From assembly GCA_963745665.1 (NCBI GenBank), contig CAVUYE010000002.1:372001-436000 (forward strand): a DNA stretch of 64,000 nt, read 5' to 3'. Source of the stretch: Bog-473 sp963745665 (GTDB lineage: Bacteria; Actinomycetota; Acidimicrobiia; Acidimicrobiales; RAAP-2). Position 1 is the first letter of the stretch; every line of letters starts with the position of its first letter. A program made the position numbers and the translations under genes. Below, one piece after another: positions 16,525 to 25,792 of the stretch. A model generated the notes under the pieces. It had not been told where the DNA came from. It ran no database searches and saw nothing but the letters and a program-made list of their open reading frames with translations.

Positions 16525-18938
16525 ATGGCGCTGGCTTCTCAGGATGCCGCGAGGACGTCCGCCGGCGGCGACTGGCCCGAGCTTCCGGTTCAGGCTCCGA
16601 CGACGGCGCGACGCACGCTGAATCCGACCAAGGTGGGCTACCTCATCGGGCCGGTCGCGTTCTTCGTGATCCTCGCCCTGATGCGGTTCGACTACGTGGC
16701 CCAGGTGCGGTGGTGGGTATGGCTCTGCATCTTCGCCGGGATCGCCGTCGTGAACGGGGCGGCGGACCTCTACTCCACGGCCCGTCCGAGCCGCTTCTCC
16801 CTCGACCTGCGGGTGGTCTGCCAGGTCACGACGGTGACGGTGGCGATCTACCTCACGGGGTGGGGGCCCGTCCTGTGGGCGGCCTACGTCTTCGTCGCAC
16901 TCGAGAACGTGGCGCGGGCGGATCGCGGGTCTGGCGCACGACCGTCCTGGTCAGCCTGATCGGCATGACCGTCGGCCAATTCGCGCTGGCCCGGGGTTGG
17001 GTGCCGTCCGAGCTGACCAAGTCCGCCGCCGCCTCGCTCACCATCATGGGGGCCTTTGTCCTCTTCTTCCTCATCCGGATGGCCGGCGCCATCATGGAGC
17101 AGAACGAGATGGCCATGGCGCAGAAGGAGGAGGCCGAGACCGGGCTCCGCTTGAGTGAGGACCGGTTCCGCTCGCTCATTCAGAACTCCTCCGACGTCAC
17201 GATGATCCTCGAAGAGGGGGGCGTCTTCCGCTACGTGTCCCCGGCGGTCAACGACCTCTTGCAGTACGAGCCGGAGGAGCTCGTTGGCCGGGTCTCGACC
17301 GAGTTCGTGCACCGGGAGGACGTCGATGCCGTGGTGGAGATGCTCGGTGGTGGAGATTTCCAGAACGGCTCGGGCAAGGCCACCTTGGAGTTCCGCATGC
17401 TGCGCCGGGACGGGACGTCGCGCGACGTGGAAGCCGTGGTGTCGAATCAGACGCACCGTCCCTCCGTGGCCGGCTACGTCACCAACATCCGGGACGTCAC
17501 GGAGCGCAAGAAGTTCGAGGCCCTCTTGGCCTTTCGCGCCCTGCACGACCCGCTGACCGGACTGGCCAACCGCCAGCTCATTTTGGATCGGGCCCAGCAG
17601 ATGCTGGTGCGGGCCCGGCGCTCGGGCGTGCCGGTGGCGGCCCTCTTCATCGACCTCGACAACTTCAAGGACTCCAACGACTCGCTGGGCCACGGCGCCG
17701 GCGACAAGCTGCTGCAGATGGTGGCGGGACGCCTGCTCGGCATTCTGCGCTCGGGTGACACGGTCGGCCGGCTCGGAGGGGACGAGTTCGTCATTCTGGC
17801 CGAAGGCGTCTCCTTCACCCGGGGGCCCGAGATGATCGCCGAGCGCGTCCACGAGGTGCTCAAACCCGTCTTTCACCTGCCGGGCAGCGACGGCATGTCG
17901 ATCACCGTCTCGGCCAGCATCGGCATTGCCGTGGGCGACCGGCCCTCGGCCGAGGATCTCCTGCGCGACGCCGACATCGCCCTGTACCGGGCCAAGGGAG
18001 CGGGCCGCGACCAGTCCGTGCTCTTCGAGCACTCCATGCAGTCGGCGGCCAAGGAGCGGCTCGCCCTCAAGTCGGACCTGGAGTCGGCGCTCGACGACGA
18101 CGAGTTCAGCCTGCTGTACCACCCGATCTTCGACCTGGAGGGAATCGAGATCCAAGGGGTCGAGGCCCTGCTGCGCTGGGAGCACCCGACCAAGGGCACC
18201 ATCACGCCAGACGTCTTCATCCCGGTCCTCGAGGAGCGGGGCCTCATCCTCGATGTCGGCCGCTGGGTCCTCAACGAGTCCTGCCGGGAGGCGGCGGCCT
18301 GGTACCGGCACGGCTACCGGGCCACCGTCTCGGTCAACGTCTCCATGCGCCAGCTCGAGACCGACCGCCTGGTCGACGACGTCCGCGACGCGCTGGTGGC
18401 CAGCGGGCTCGATCCCGCGCTCCTCATTCTGGAGGTCACCGAATCGACGCTCATGCGGGACTCCGTCGCCACGGTGACCCGGCTCAACAGCCTGAAGCAG
18501 CTCGGCGTCAAGGTGGCCATCGACGACTTCGGCACCGGGTACTCGTCGCTGGCCTACCTGCGGCAGTTCCCGGTGGACGTGTTGAAGATCGACCGCTCCT
18601 TCGTGGCGGACATGAGCCGCTCACCCGACGCCGCCGCGCTGATCCACACCCTCATTGAGCTCGGCCGCACACTGGGGCTGGTGACCCTGGCCGAGGGGAT
18701 CGAGACCCACGAGCAGCTGGAGGGGCTGCGCCGCGAGAAGTGCGACCACGGGCAGGGGTTCCTCTTCTCCGGACCGGTCGACGCGCTGCAGATCGCCGGG
18801 CTCCTCGAGATGGCACGGGCCGGCCGGCCGGTGACCTCGGTGGGTCCGGTGATCCCGAGCGCTCCGAGCGCCCGGCCCACCCGGCCGCCGCGGCAGCGCG
18901 CCGCCTCAGCCGGCCGCACCGGCGGGCGTCAGCTCTAG
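16525..18938 (+). CDS. Membrane-bound PAS-GGDEF-EAL cyclic-di-GMP enzyme, frame change near 16915
   Basis: Cyclic-di-GMP turnover protein, about 804 residues if read as one gene. The first about 130 residues (ATG 16525, after AAAGCGGGGG) form membrane spans. Near 16915 the frame changes by one base within GGCGCGGGCGG, and further spans continue in the other frame (VLVSLIGMTVGQFALA, SLTIMGAFVLFFLI). Then come a PAS domain (FRSLIQNSSDVTMILEEGG), GGDEF with an intact active site (RLGGDEFVIL), and EAL with EALLRWEHP, DDFGTGYSS and LKIDRSF. Both catalytic domains look complete, which argues for a base missing from the sequence rather than decay. A GTG or ATG inside the second frame is unlikely, since it would cut the membrane domain. 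Confidence 0.82.
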
Positions 18939-19002
18939 CGGGCGTCAGCTCTCGCGGTCGGCAGGCGCCCGCCGCTCCCGGCGACCCGCCCGCGGGACGA
19001 GG

Positions 19003-19806
19003 TCAGTCCCCGAGGCGGAGGGCGACGGCGGCGTCGGGCTCGAGCACGCGGAAGTTGAAGCTCTCCTCGAGGTACAGGCGCACGACGTCGGCATCGTGGT
19101 CGGCGTAGCCGATGGAGAGGTCCTGGCCGCTCTCGATCTTGAAGTCCCCGCCGCGCAGGCTCAGCACGAGGCCGCCGTCGAGGCCGGGGGCCCAGACCAG
19201 CGGCCCGCCGAGGATCTGGCGCAGGTGGTCGAGCAGCAGGTGCCCGCCGTACTCCGCGCTCTCCACGATGCTGGTGTACATGTCGGGGCAGATGGCCAGC
19301 CCGTAAGGCCCCTCTATGCCGGCCTGGCGCAGCGCGTTGACACCTCGGGCCACGCCGTCCGGCGCCTGGGCGACGTCCCCGACGCTGATCGGCTGGTGCG
19401 AGGTGCTCTCGGTGATGCCGCGCAGCCCGGCGGCGGCATGGCCGTGGAAGACCGTGACGTTCTCGCCCAGGGCGATCTGCTTCACGGCCTCGTCGAGCTC
19501 GGCCAGGTCGGGATTGCTGGTGCCGCGCTCGACGTCGTCGAGCTCGGTCCGGGAGACCTTGAACTCGGTGCGCAGCTCCACGAGGGGGAGCACCACCCGC
19601 CGGGCCGCGCTGACGCCCTCGGACGGGCCGGTGACGGAGTCGATCCGCCCCAGGTTGGTGGCCGAGTGGTCCCATCCGTGGGGGCCGGCGAAGTCGACCA
19701 GCTTGCGGGCGGCCAGGTAGGTGGGGAGGCGCGACTTGGCCTCGTCGTCGATGGCGTCCCAGCCGGCGTCGGAGATCGGCGCGAGATCGCGGTGGAGATG
19801 GTTCAA
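19003..19806 (-). CDS. Encapsulin shell protein (family 1, HK97-fold)
   Basis: Protein of 267 residues that self-assembles into an icosahedral nanocompartment; family 1 shells are about 265 residues. Recognised from MNHLHRDLAPISDAGWDAIDDEA at the start (first 15 or so residues typical), the GPHGWDHSATNLGR segment, VVLPLVELRTEF, and the C-terminal SLRGGDFKI, DLSIGYADHD and YLEESFNFRVLEPDAAV. The start is a TTG at 19806, with AAGGAGG 7 bases upstream and a 4-base overlap with the cargo gene stop. The upstream gene encodes an encapsulated ferritin-like protein, so this shell most likely stores iron. It is convergent with the GGDEF-EAL gene. Confidence 0.92.
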   Translation of the reverse strand: MNHLHRDLAPISDAGWDAIDDEAKSRLPTYLAARKLVDFAGPHGWDHSATNLGRIDSVTGPSEGVSAARRVVLPLVELRTEFKVSRTELDDVERGTSNPDLAELDEAVKQIALGENVTVFHGHAAAGLRGITESTSHQPISVGDVAQAPDGVARGVNALRQAGIEGPYGLAICPDMYTSIVESAEYGGHLLLDHLRQILGGPLVWAPGLDGGLVLSLRGGDFKIESGQDLSIGYADHDADVVRLYLEESFNFRVLEPDAAVALRLGD

Positions 19807-20165
19807 CGGACTGCCTCCTTCAGGCTGCCGATGCCGAGCGAGCCCGACTGCTCGGCGGCGGACTCTTCGGCCTCGGCGCCGACCTGGGGGACCGGGCCGG
19901 ACGTGAACAGGAATTTGCGCAGCTGGGTGTCGAGGGCATCGTCCCGCCGCCGCAGCCACTCGAGGGCCATGGCGGCGTGCTCCTTCTCGTCGTCCCGGTT
20001 GTAGGCCAGGATGGCGGCCAGGCTCTCGTCGGAAGTGGCCTGGACCCGCTGGTGGTACCAGTCGATCGCCTCGAGCTCCTCGCACAGCGACGACATGGCG
20101 CGGTGGTAGTCGAGTGCGGCTTCGTCGAGCAGATTGAGCGGCTCGTGGAATCCCTCGCTGGCCAA
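19803..20165 (-). CDS. Encapsulated ferritin-like protein (EncFtn) with encapsulin-targeting peptide
   Basis: Small ferroxidase cargo of 120 residues. EncFtn proteins form ring-like decamers with iron sites made by Glu and His residues. Here Glu30 with Glu60 and His63 (DDEKEHAAM) match that layout. The C terminus after a flexible linker is GSLGIGSLKEAVR, a typical encapsulin-targeting peptide. The start is a TTG at 20165 with GAGGAGGG just upstream; reading further upstream gives no similarity. It is first in a two-gene operon and overlaps the shell gene by 4 bases. Confidence 0.92.
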   Translation of the reverse strand: MASEGFHEPLNLLDEAALDYHRAMSSLCEELEAIDWYHQRVQATSDESLAAILAYNRDDEKEHAAMALEWLRRRDDALDTQLRKFLFTSGPVPQVGAEAEESAAEQSGSLGIGSLKEAVR

Positions 20166-20238
20166 GGTTCCCTCCTCGCGGACTCTTGCGACGACCCGGG
20201 CGGGAGCCCGGACCGATGCCCACAGTGAAGCATCTGGG

Positions 20239-20252
20239 GGACTGGTCAGTCC
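20239..20252. promoter_or_regulatory. GGACT-N4-AGTCC inverted repeat upstream of the encapsulin operon
   Basis: GGACTGGTCAGTCC lies 74 bases upstream of the EncFtn TTG. It is a perfect 5-bp palindrome with a 4-base spacer and could bind a dimeric regulator. It recalls DevR-type half sites, but the spacing differs by 2 bases. Confidence 0.3.
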
Positions 20253-20279
20253 ACGTCGCTGCCGGGTCGATGTGCTCCT

Positions 20280-20320
20280 CCGGGAGGCGGCCCGGCGGGA
20301 CCGCGAGGGCGGCCTCCCGG
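20280..20320. promoter_or_regulatory. 9-bp inverted repeat with 23-base loop
   Basis: CCGGGAGGC and GCCTCCCGG flank a 23-base GC-rich loop in the gap between the EncFtn gene and the SHOCT gene. It could be a structured leader or a bidirectional stop signal; no function is assigned. Confidence 0.3.
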
Positions 20321-20329
20321 GGGATGGAC

Positions 20330-20344
20330 CTGGGAATATCCCAG
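20330..20344. promoter_or_regulatory. CTGGGA-ATA-TCCCAG palindrome upstream of SHOCT gene
   Basis: A perfect 6-bp inverted repeat with a 3-base spacer, 76 bases before the ATG at 20420, in otherwise non-coding DNA. Candidate operator for the plus-strand membrane-protein gene. Confidence 0.35.
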
Positions 20345-20419
20345 CATGACCCCAGGACTTGGGGCTAAACATGGGCAGTCGGGTTCTCGCCGACCACTGA
20401 CGACAGAGGAGTTCTCGCG

Positions 20420-20821
20420 ATGCTTGCTTCCAGCTACCCCGTGCTCGATGCCTTTCTGACGATGCTGTACTTCTTCCTCTTCATCATCTGGATCTGGCTG
20501 CTGATCATGGTGTTCATGGACGTCTTCCGCAGCCACGACATGGGCGGCTGGGCCAAGGCCCTCTGGGTGATCTTCATCATCGTCCTGCCCTTCCTGGGCG
20601 TCTTCGTGTACCTGATCGCCCGGGGCGGCAAGATGCACGAGCGGGCCGCCGAGCAGGCCGCCCAGCAGCAGAAGGCATTCGACCAATACGTCCAGCAGGC
20701 CGCCGGGACCGCCGGGGCGAGCACCGCCGACCAGCTCTCCAAGCTGGCCGACCTCAAGTCCCAGGGCGTGCTGACCGACGCCGAGTTCGACGCCCAGAAG
20801 GCCAAGATCCTGGCCAGCTAG
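20420..20821 (+). CDS. PLDc_N and SHOCT domain membrane protein
   Basis: Protein of 133 residues with two membrane spans (about 10-34 and 45-66), separated by the FRSHDMGGWAKALW loop typical of the PLDc_N (cardiolipin-synthase N-terminal-like) domain. A charged, Gln/Ala-rich linker follows, then a C-terminal SHOCT domain (DQLSKLADLKSQGVLTDAEF). GAGGAG lies 8 bases before the ATG. A near-identical paralogue is at 29515, a short PLDc_N-only copy at 24684 and a SHOCT-only protein at 30448. SHOCT is thought to mediate oligomerisation; no enzymatic residues are present. Function unknown, perhaps envelope stress. Confidence 0.85.
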   Translation: MLASSYPVLDAFLTMLYFFLFIIWIWLLIMVFMDVFRSHDMGGWAKALWVIFIIVLPFLGVFVYLIARGGKMHERAAEQAAQQQKAFDQYVQQAAGTAGASTADQLSKLADLKSQGVLTDAEFDAQKAKILAS

Positions 20822-20854
20822 CAAGGCCGCGTCGTCGCCGAGAGCAGCTCGCCG

Positions 20855-22051
20855 GTGGCGACGCACGAGGACCACGAACCCGAGGAGCCCGCTGGGCCCG
20901 ACCCGACGGGCTCGGTACCGGGCGCCGTGCCACCGGTGGACGGTGCCGGCAGCGACGCCATGTCGCAACGGCTCGCCGCCCGCATCGAACAAGATGTCGC
21001 GGCACCGCTGCCGTGGCGGTCGATCGCCAAGAAGTCCGTCCTTGTGGTCGTGGCCGGCATCACGATCTATTTCGTCTTCCCGAGCCTGGCCGAGGTCTTC
21101 GACGCCTTCCCGAAGCTGACGTCGCTCGACCCCATCTGGTTCACCTTCGCCGTCGCGCTCCAAGTGGCGCATTTCACCTGCACCATCGCGTTGCAGCGGA
21201 TCGCCCTGCGCACCAACGCCTGGTTCTCGGTCACGACGTCGCAGCTTTCCGGCAATGCGATCAGCCTCATCGTGCCCGGAGGTGCCGCCTTCGGGGCCGC
21301 CACGCAGTTCCGCATGCTCGCCGCGGCCGGGAACGACCCCGCCACCGCGGTGGCGGGGCTGACCGCCTTCTCGTTGCTGGGCATCGCCGGCCTGCTCGCC
21401 CTGCCCATCTTCGTGCTGCCCGCCATTCTGGCCGGGACGCCGATCGCCAACGGCCTGCTGCACGCGGCGCTGCTGGGCCTGGCGGCCTTCGTGCTCTTCG
21501 CCGGCTTCGGCGCGCTCGTGCTCACGCTGGACGGGCCCCTGCGCTGGGCCGGGCATGTCATTGAGGCGGTGCGCAACCGCGTCAAGCGCAAGGCCGCGCC
21601 CATGACGGGCTTGTCGGACCGGCTCGTCTTCGAGCGCAACCGCATCCGCGCCGTGCTGGGGCGGCGCTGGAAGGCGGCCATGCTGCTCAGCAGCGGCCGC
21701 CTCGCCTTCGACTTCGGGACCCTGCTGGCCTGCATCCGGGCCACCGGCATAAAGCCCAACCCGTCGCTCGTCCTGCTGGCCTACGCGGTGGCCGGGCTGC
21801 TGGCCCTGATCCCGATCACGCCGGGTGGGCTGGGGATCGTGGAGGCCGGCCTGAGCGCGCTGCTCATTCTGGCCGGCGTGCCCGGGGGTGACGCCGTCGT
21901 GGCCACGCTGGCCTACCGGATCATCTCGTACTGGCTGCCCATTGCGGTGGGGCCGTTCGCCTACTTCGCCTTCCGGCTCCGCTACGGCAAGCCGGGCACG
22001 GGGCCCGACGACGCGGCCGGCGCCGGCGGAGCGGCCCTGGCCCCCGGCTGA
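20855..22051 (+). CDS. Lysylphosphatidylglycerol synthase TM-region / UPF0104 flippase-like protein
   Basis: Polytopic membrane protein of 398 residues of the LPG_synthase_TM (YbhN-like) family, with a hydrophilic N-terminal 50 residues and about eight spans. Family segments seen are NAISLIVPGGAAFGAATQFRML and, near the end, LIPITPGGLGIVEAGL. Members lack the aminoacyl-transfer domain and are thought to move lipids or polyprenyl intermediates. The start is GTG 20855, 33 bases after the SHOCT gene; a later start inside the hydrophilic stretch is possible. The GH29 gene begins 13 bases downstream, so they may share a transcript. Confidence 0.83.
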   Translation: MATHEDHEPEEPAGPDPTGSVPGAVPPVDGAGSDAMSQRLAARIEQDVAAPLPWRSIAKKSVLVVVAGITIYFVFPSLAEVFDAFPKLTSLDPIWFTFAVALQVAHFTCTIALQRIALRTNAWFSVTTSQLSGNAISLIVPGGAAFGAATQFRMLAAAGNDPATAVAGLTAFSLLGIAGLLALPIFVLPAILAGTPIANGLLHAALLGLAAFVLFAGFGALVLTLDGPLRWAGHVIEAVRNRVKRKAAPMTGLSDRLVFERNRIRAVLGRRWKAAMLLSSGRLAFDFGTLLACIRATGIKPNPSLVLLAYAVAGLLALIPITPGGLGIVEAGLSALLILAGVPGGDAVVATLAYRIISYWLPIAVGPFAYFAFRLRYGKPGTGPDDAAGAGGAALAPG

Positions 22052-22064
22052 GAAGCTGTCCGAC

Positions 22065-23545
22065 GTGTACGAGGGGACGTGGGAGTCCGTGCGGACCCAC
22101 CGGGTGCCCGACTGGTACGACGACGCCAAGCTGGGCATCTTCATCCACTGGGGCCTCTATTCGGTCCCGGGCTGGGCGCCGCGGGTGCCCGACATTCAAC
22201 AGCTGCTCGTCAAGGACGGCCCCAAGCGGATGCTGCGCGAGAACCCCTACGCCGAGTGGTACCGCAACTCAATGCAGATCAGGGGCGGGCCGACGCACGC
22301 GCACCACATGGCGGTGTACGGCGAGGACTACCCCTACGACAACTTCGTGCGGACGTTCGACGACGCGTCGTCGGGGGCCGACCTCGACGCCATGGCCGAT
22401 CTGTGCCGTGCCGCAGGCGCCCACTACGTCGTGCTGACCACCAAGCACCACGACGGCTTCGCCCTCTGGCCCTCCTCGGTCCCCCACCCGGTCAAGGGCG
22501 AGTACCAGGCGCGCCGTGACCTGGTGGCCGACCTCAGCGAGGCGGTCCGCGACCGGCGCATGCGCATGGGGCTCTACTACTCCGGCGGTTACGACTGGCC
22601 CTACAACGACGCGGTGCTGACGACGGCCGCCGACGCCGTGCTGGCCGCCCCGAACGATGCCCGCTACGTGGAGTACGTCACGGCGCACTGGCGCGAGCTC
22701 ATCGACCGCTACAAGCCCTCGGTGCTCTGGAACGACATCTCATGGCCGACGGACTCCCGGCTGCCCGCGCTGTTCGCGTACTACTACAACACTGTCGAGG
22801 AGGGCGTCATCAACGACCGCTGGAAGGAGCCCGGCCTGCCGCGCAACGCCGTGACCGATGCCGTCGTCGCGCGGTGGGGGCGGTGGTGCAGGCACTGTGG
22901 CCGTATATACCCGAGCGGCAGAAGCACCTCACCTTCCCCAGCCCGAAGCACTCCGACTTCCGCACCCCCGAGTACGACGTCCAGCGCACGGTCACCGCGC
23001 GCAAGTGGGAACTGGCCCGCGGTGTCGGGCACTCCTTCGGAGCCAACCGTCACGAGCCGCCCGAGGACATCATTACGGAGAGCGATCTCATCGAGATGTT
23101 CTGTGACGTGGTGGCGAAGAACGGCAACCTCCTGATCGGCATCGGCCCGCGGCCCGACGGGACCATCCCCGACGCGCAACAGGCGCCGCTACGCGGGCTC
23201 GGCGCGTGGCTCGACCGCAACGGCGAGGCCATCTACGGCAGCCGGCCCTGGGTTGTCACCGAGTCGGCCACCGCGGACGGGACCCCGTTGCGCTTCACAA
23301 AGAGCGGCGAGGGCGTCTACGCGCTGGTGTTGGGGATGCCCCGCGCCCGACAGATCACGATGCGGGGGATCGACGGCTCCCGGCTGCGGCGGGTCCGTCT
23401 CGTCGGGGCCGACGTCCCGCTGGAGTGGTCGGTGGAGAGCAGTGGTGACCTGTCGGTAACCCTGCCCGAGCGGATGCCGCAGGCTGCGGTGACGGTGCTG
23501 GACCTCGGGACCGACGTCCGGGCGCGCCTCGGTCTCACCGTGTGA
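22065..23545 (+). CDS. Alpha-L-fucosidase (GH29), frame change near 22880
   Basis: Glycoside hydrolase of about 493 residues when the two frames are joined. The first frame has AKLGIFIHWGLYSVPGWAP, YVVLTTKHHDGFALWPS and MGLYYSGGYDW, plus the nucleophile region SVLWNDISWP with Asp224. The frame breaks within GCGGTGGGGGCGGTG and continues in another frame as VVQALWPYIPERQKHLTFP, then FCDVVAKNGNLLIGIGPRPDG, standard GH29 C-terminal catalytic-domain motifs, then a small beta domain. Everything needed is present, so one base in the G run is probably miscounted. The start is GTG 22065. No signal peptide, so likely intracellular action on fucosylated oligosaccharides. Confidence 0.82.
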
Positions 23546-23960
23546 AGTAGGGCCTTTCGGCGCAGGCCCGACAGGACCATTGGCCCTAGTGGCCGTCCGC
23601 CGGCCGCGGCAAGATCCAAGTGATGGACGAGGGTCGCCGGCGCTGCAGTTCGTCTACAAAAGATCCGGCACGATCCCTTATCGGGAAGTGTCGTTTCATT
23701 GTCGGATCGGGGTCCCGAGCCCCCGGCGACACCTCGTCCACTCTTTGGGCGCGCCCCATTCGCTGACACCGCGCGACAGACTGTGGCGTTCCGCGCCACG
23801 GGTGGCTGCTGCATCGGGCCCGCGAAGGACGTCGGCACGTGGTGGCCCGAGGGAGAGCCACCACGTGCGGATGGACCGCCTTTCGGTGGCTGCGTGATTC
23901 CCGCCGCCGGCGGTTGCCGCGGTGTAGGTTCGGCGCCACCTGGCGGACGGGGGGTGTGCC
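23546..23960. other. Non-coding gap of 415 bases with two palindromic elements
   Basis: No open frame here looks like a gene. At the left end, GGGCCT and AGGCCC (23550-23569) form a 6-bp hairpin just after the fucosidase stop. AGGACCATTGGCCCT (23573-23587) is a near-perfect palindrome. The centres of GGGCCTTTCGGCGC and of this palindrome are about 23 bases apart, reminiscent of paired DevR/DosR-type boxes, though no T-W-W-A core is present. The right end carries the G-rich ribosome binding region of the next gene. Confidence 0.4.
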
Positions 23961-24617
23961 GTGCTGCTTGATCTGTTCCTGATCGGACTCGTGATTACCC
24001 TCGAGCCCATTCCGCTCACCGGCATGATCCTCGTGCTGGCGACCGAGCGCGGCCTGTTGAACGGCCTCGGCTACGTGCTGGGCTGGTTGCTCACGCTGGT
24101 GGCCATCGTGGCGCTGACCGTGCTCGTCACCGGGGGGCAACCACTCATCCCCAACAGCAACCCCTCGACCGGCGCGCTGGCGCTGAAGCTGGCCATCGGC
24201 GTGGTGCTGGTGTGGATCGGCTATCGGCGCTGGGGGAGGAAGGCACCCTCCGAGCCCAAGGGTCAGCCGCGCTGGATGGCGGGCATCGACCGGATCAACC
24301 CGTTGACGGCGTCGGGGCTCGCCTTCCTGTTGCAGCCATGGGTCCTGGTGGCGGCCGGCGTCACCACCATCACGGAAGCCAAGATCTCGACCACGGCGGA
24401 GTGGGTCGCCCTCTTCGCCTTCTGCCTCCTGTGTTCGGCGAGCTACCTCACCATGGAGATCTACGCCGCGCTGCGGCCCGCCGAAGTGAAGAGCACGCTG
24501 GCCTCGCTGATGGCGTGGATCAATTCGCACCACGACCAGGTGATCGTGTTCCTGTCCCTCGGGCTGGGTCTCTACCTCGTGGCGAAGAGCATCGAGGGAT
24601 TGGTCAGCGGGAGCTGA
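23961..24617 (+). CDS. GAP family membrane protein (Sap, sulfolipid-1-addressing-like)
   Basis: Membrane protein of 218 residues with about six spans, similar in layout to LysE-type exporters and to GAP/Sap proteins that help move glycolipids in mycobacteria. Features: LIGLVITLEPIPLTGMILVLATERG at the N terminus (a short piece of the family signature), a central basic loop RRWGRKAPSEPKGQPRWM, and FLSLGLGLYLVAKSIEGL at the end. Start GTG 23961 after GGACGGGGGG. It stands alone after a long gap. The substrate is unknown; lipid or amino acid export are both possible. Confidence 0.75.
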   Translation: MLLDLFLIGLVITLEPIPLTGMILVLATERGLLNGLGYVLGWLLTLVAIVALTVLVTGGQPLIPNSNPSTGALALKLAIGVVLVWIGYRRWGRKAPSEPKGQPRWMAGIDRINPLTASGLAFLLQPWVLVAAGVTTITEAKISTTAEWVALFAFCLLCSASYLTMEIYAALRPAEVKSTLASLMAWINSHHDQVIVFLSLGLGLYLVAKSIEGLVSGS

Positions 24618-24683
24618 GCCGACCCGGGCATCCACCGTTGCCGCCCCGGCGGCCGTTACGTTCGGAGGGCGGAGGTGCACACG

Positions 24684-24914
24684 ATGCTCGCATACACGTG
24701 GCCGCTGCTCAGCCTGTTCTGGACGTTCCTGATGTTCGCCGGAGTCTTCCTGCTGCTCTTCTTCATCATCTGGTGCTTCATCGACAACTTCCGGCGCCGG
24801 GACCACAGTGGGCTGGCCAAGGCCGGCTGGACGCTGGTCATCCTGATCGTGCCGTTCTTCGGGGCCCTGATCTACATCATCGCCCGGCCTCCGGACGCCC
24901 AGCTCGCCACCTGA
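24684..24914 (+). CDS. Small PLDc_N-domain membrane protein
   Basis: Protein of 76 residues with two membrane spans (LLSLFWTFLMFAGVFLLLFF and LVILIVPFFGALIYIIA) around the loop NFRRRDHSGLAKAGW, matching the PLDc_N domain but lacking the SHOCT tail of its paralogues at 20420 and 29515. ATG 24684 is chosen because GGAGG lies 8 bases before it; an in-frame GTG at 24675 overlaps that site. Confidence 0.75.
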   Translation: MLAYTWPLLSLFWTFLMFAGVFLLLFFIIWCFIDNFRRRDHSGLAKAGWTLVILIVPFFGALIYIIARPPDAQLAT

Positions 24915-25100
24915 GCGGCACCGCTACGGGCCGGCAGTGCGCCGGGCCGGTGGGGCCCCGACCAGCGCTTTTCACGGTGCCGGCGGGCTCCCCCGTGGGC
25001 CGGTTGCCGGACGGTCCGTAGGCACGGGGACACGCCAGTTTCGCTCGGCGCCGGCGCTCGCTAATGTTCCGCGTCTCAGGGGAACCAGCAGGAGTGGGCG

Positions 25101-25289
25101 ATGCAAAATCATCATCCCAAGATCGCGCAACGTCCCGAGGGGACGTGGGTGGTCGAGTGTGCACAGTGCCGGAACGATCCGGCTTCGACGGTCCCGATCG
25201 GCATCGGGATGCCGCTGCGCGACCGGGAGACGGCAGAAAGGCTCCGGGACAACCACGCGGCCCGGCCCTTGAGGGCCGTCGCCTCGTAG
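25101..25289 (+). CDS. Small protein of unknown function (62 aa)
   Basis: Short reading frame with an AGGAGTGGGCG ribosome-binding region before its ATG. It encodes a compact charged protein with one CAQC pair (CAQCRNDPAS) and a C-terminal helix-like stretch DRETAERLRDNH. The single cysteine pair might bind metal with a partner or dimer. It ends 9 bases before the DUF302 gene, suggesting co-expression. No family recognised; coding status rests on the ribosome binding site, composition and spacing. Confidence 0.55.
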   Translation: MQNHHPKIAQRPEGTWVVECAQCRNDPASTVPIGIGMPLRDRETAERLRDNHAARPLRAVAS

Positions 25290-25298
25290 AGCCGGGCC

Positions 25299-25724
25299 AT
25301 GCCCGGCGCCGACGGAGGGGCCGGCACCGGGGTGGCCGCCGCCGCCGGCGTGGTGAGCAAGACGAGCGCACGTCCGGTCGGCGACACGGTGGCCCGGCTG
25401 CTCGAGCTGCTGGGGTCGAAAGGCGTCAAGGTGTTCGCGGTGATCGACCAGCAGGGGGAGGCCCGTTCCGTCGGGCTCGACCTGCGGGAGACCACCCTGG
25501 TGATCTTCGGGAACCCGGCGGCCGGGACGGGGGTCATGGTGGCAGCGCCGTTGTCGGCGTTGGACCTGCCACTCAAGGTGGTCGTCTGGGCCGAGCCCGG
25601 TCAGGGCACCTTCGTCAGCTACACGGCGCCGGCCACCCTGGCCGACCGTTACGGCCTCGGTCCCGAGTCCCGGGCCGCCCTCGGCGTGATCGACGGTCTC
25701 ACGGACGCGTTGGTGGTCGCGTAG
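25299..25724 (+). CDS. DUF302 domain protein
   Basis: Soluble protein of 141 residues with a DUF302 fold: DTVARLLELLGSKGVKVFAVID, GEARSVGLDLRETTLVIFGNP, then APLSALDLPLKVVVW. DUF302 proteins occur beside stress and metal-response genes; their biochemical role is not settled. The first 15 residues are Gly/Ala-rich and may not be translated if GTG 25329 is the true start. It is 9 bases after the 62-residue small gene. Confidence 0.78.
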   Translation: MPGADGGAGTGVAAAAGVVSKTSARPVGDTVARLLELLGSKGVKVFAVIDQQGEARSVGLDLRETTLVIFGNPAAGTGVMVAAPLSALDLPLKVVVWAEPGQGTFVSYTAPATLADRYGLGPESRAALGVIDGLTDALVVA

Positions 25725-25792
25725 ACCTTCGGCTGTCCGGCCGGATTGCAGAGGACCTCGACGCGTGGGCGCCGGAGCCCAGCTCAGATGGC

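Noticed and set aside
16525..16959. Short stand-alone membrane protein
   Set aside because: It is the first part of the GGDEF-EAL protein; spans continue after a one-base frame change.
20246..22144. Minus-strand open frame of 632 codons
   Set aside because: Antisense to the SHOCT and UPF0104 genes with typical shadow composition and no domain.
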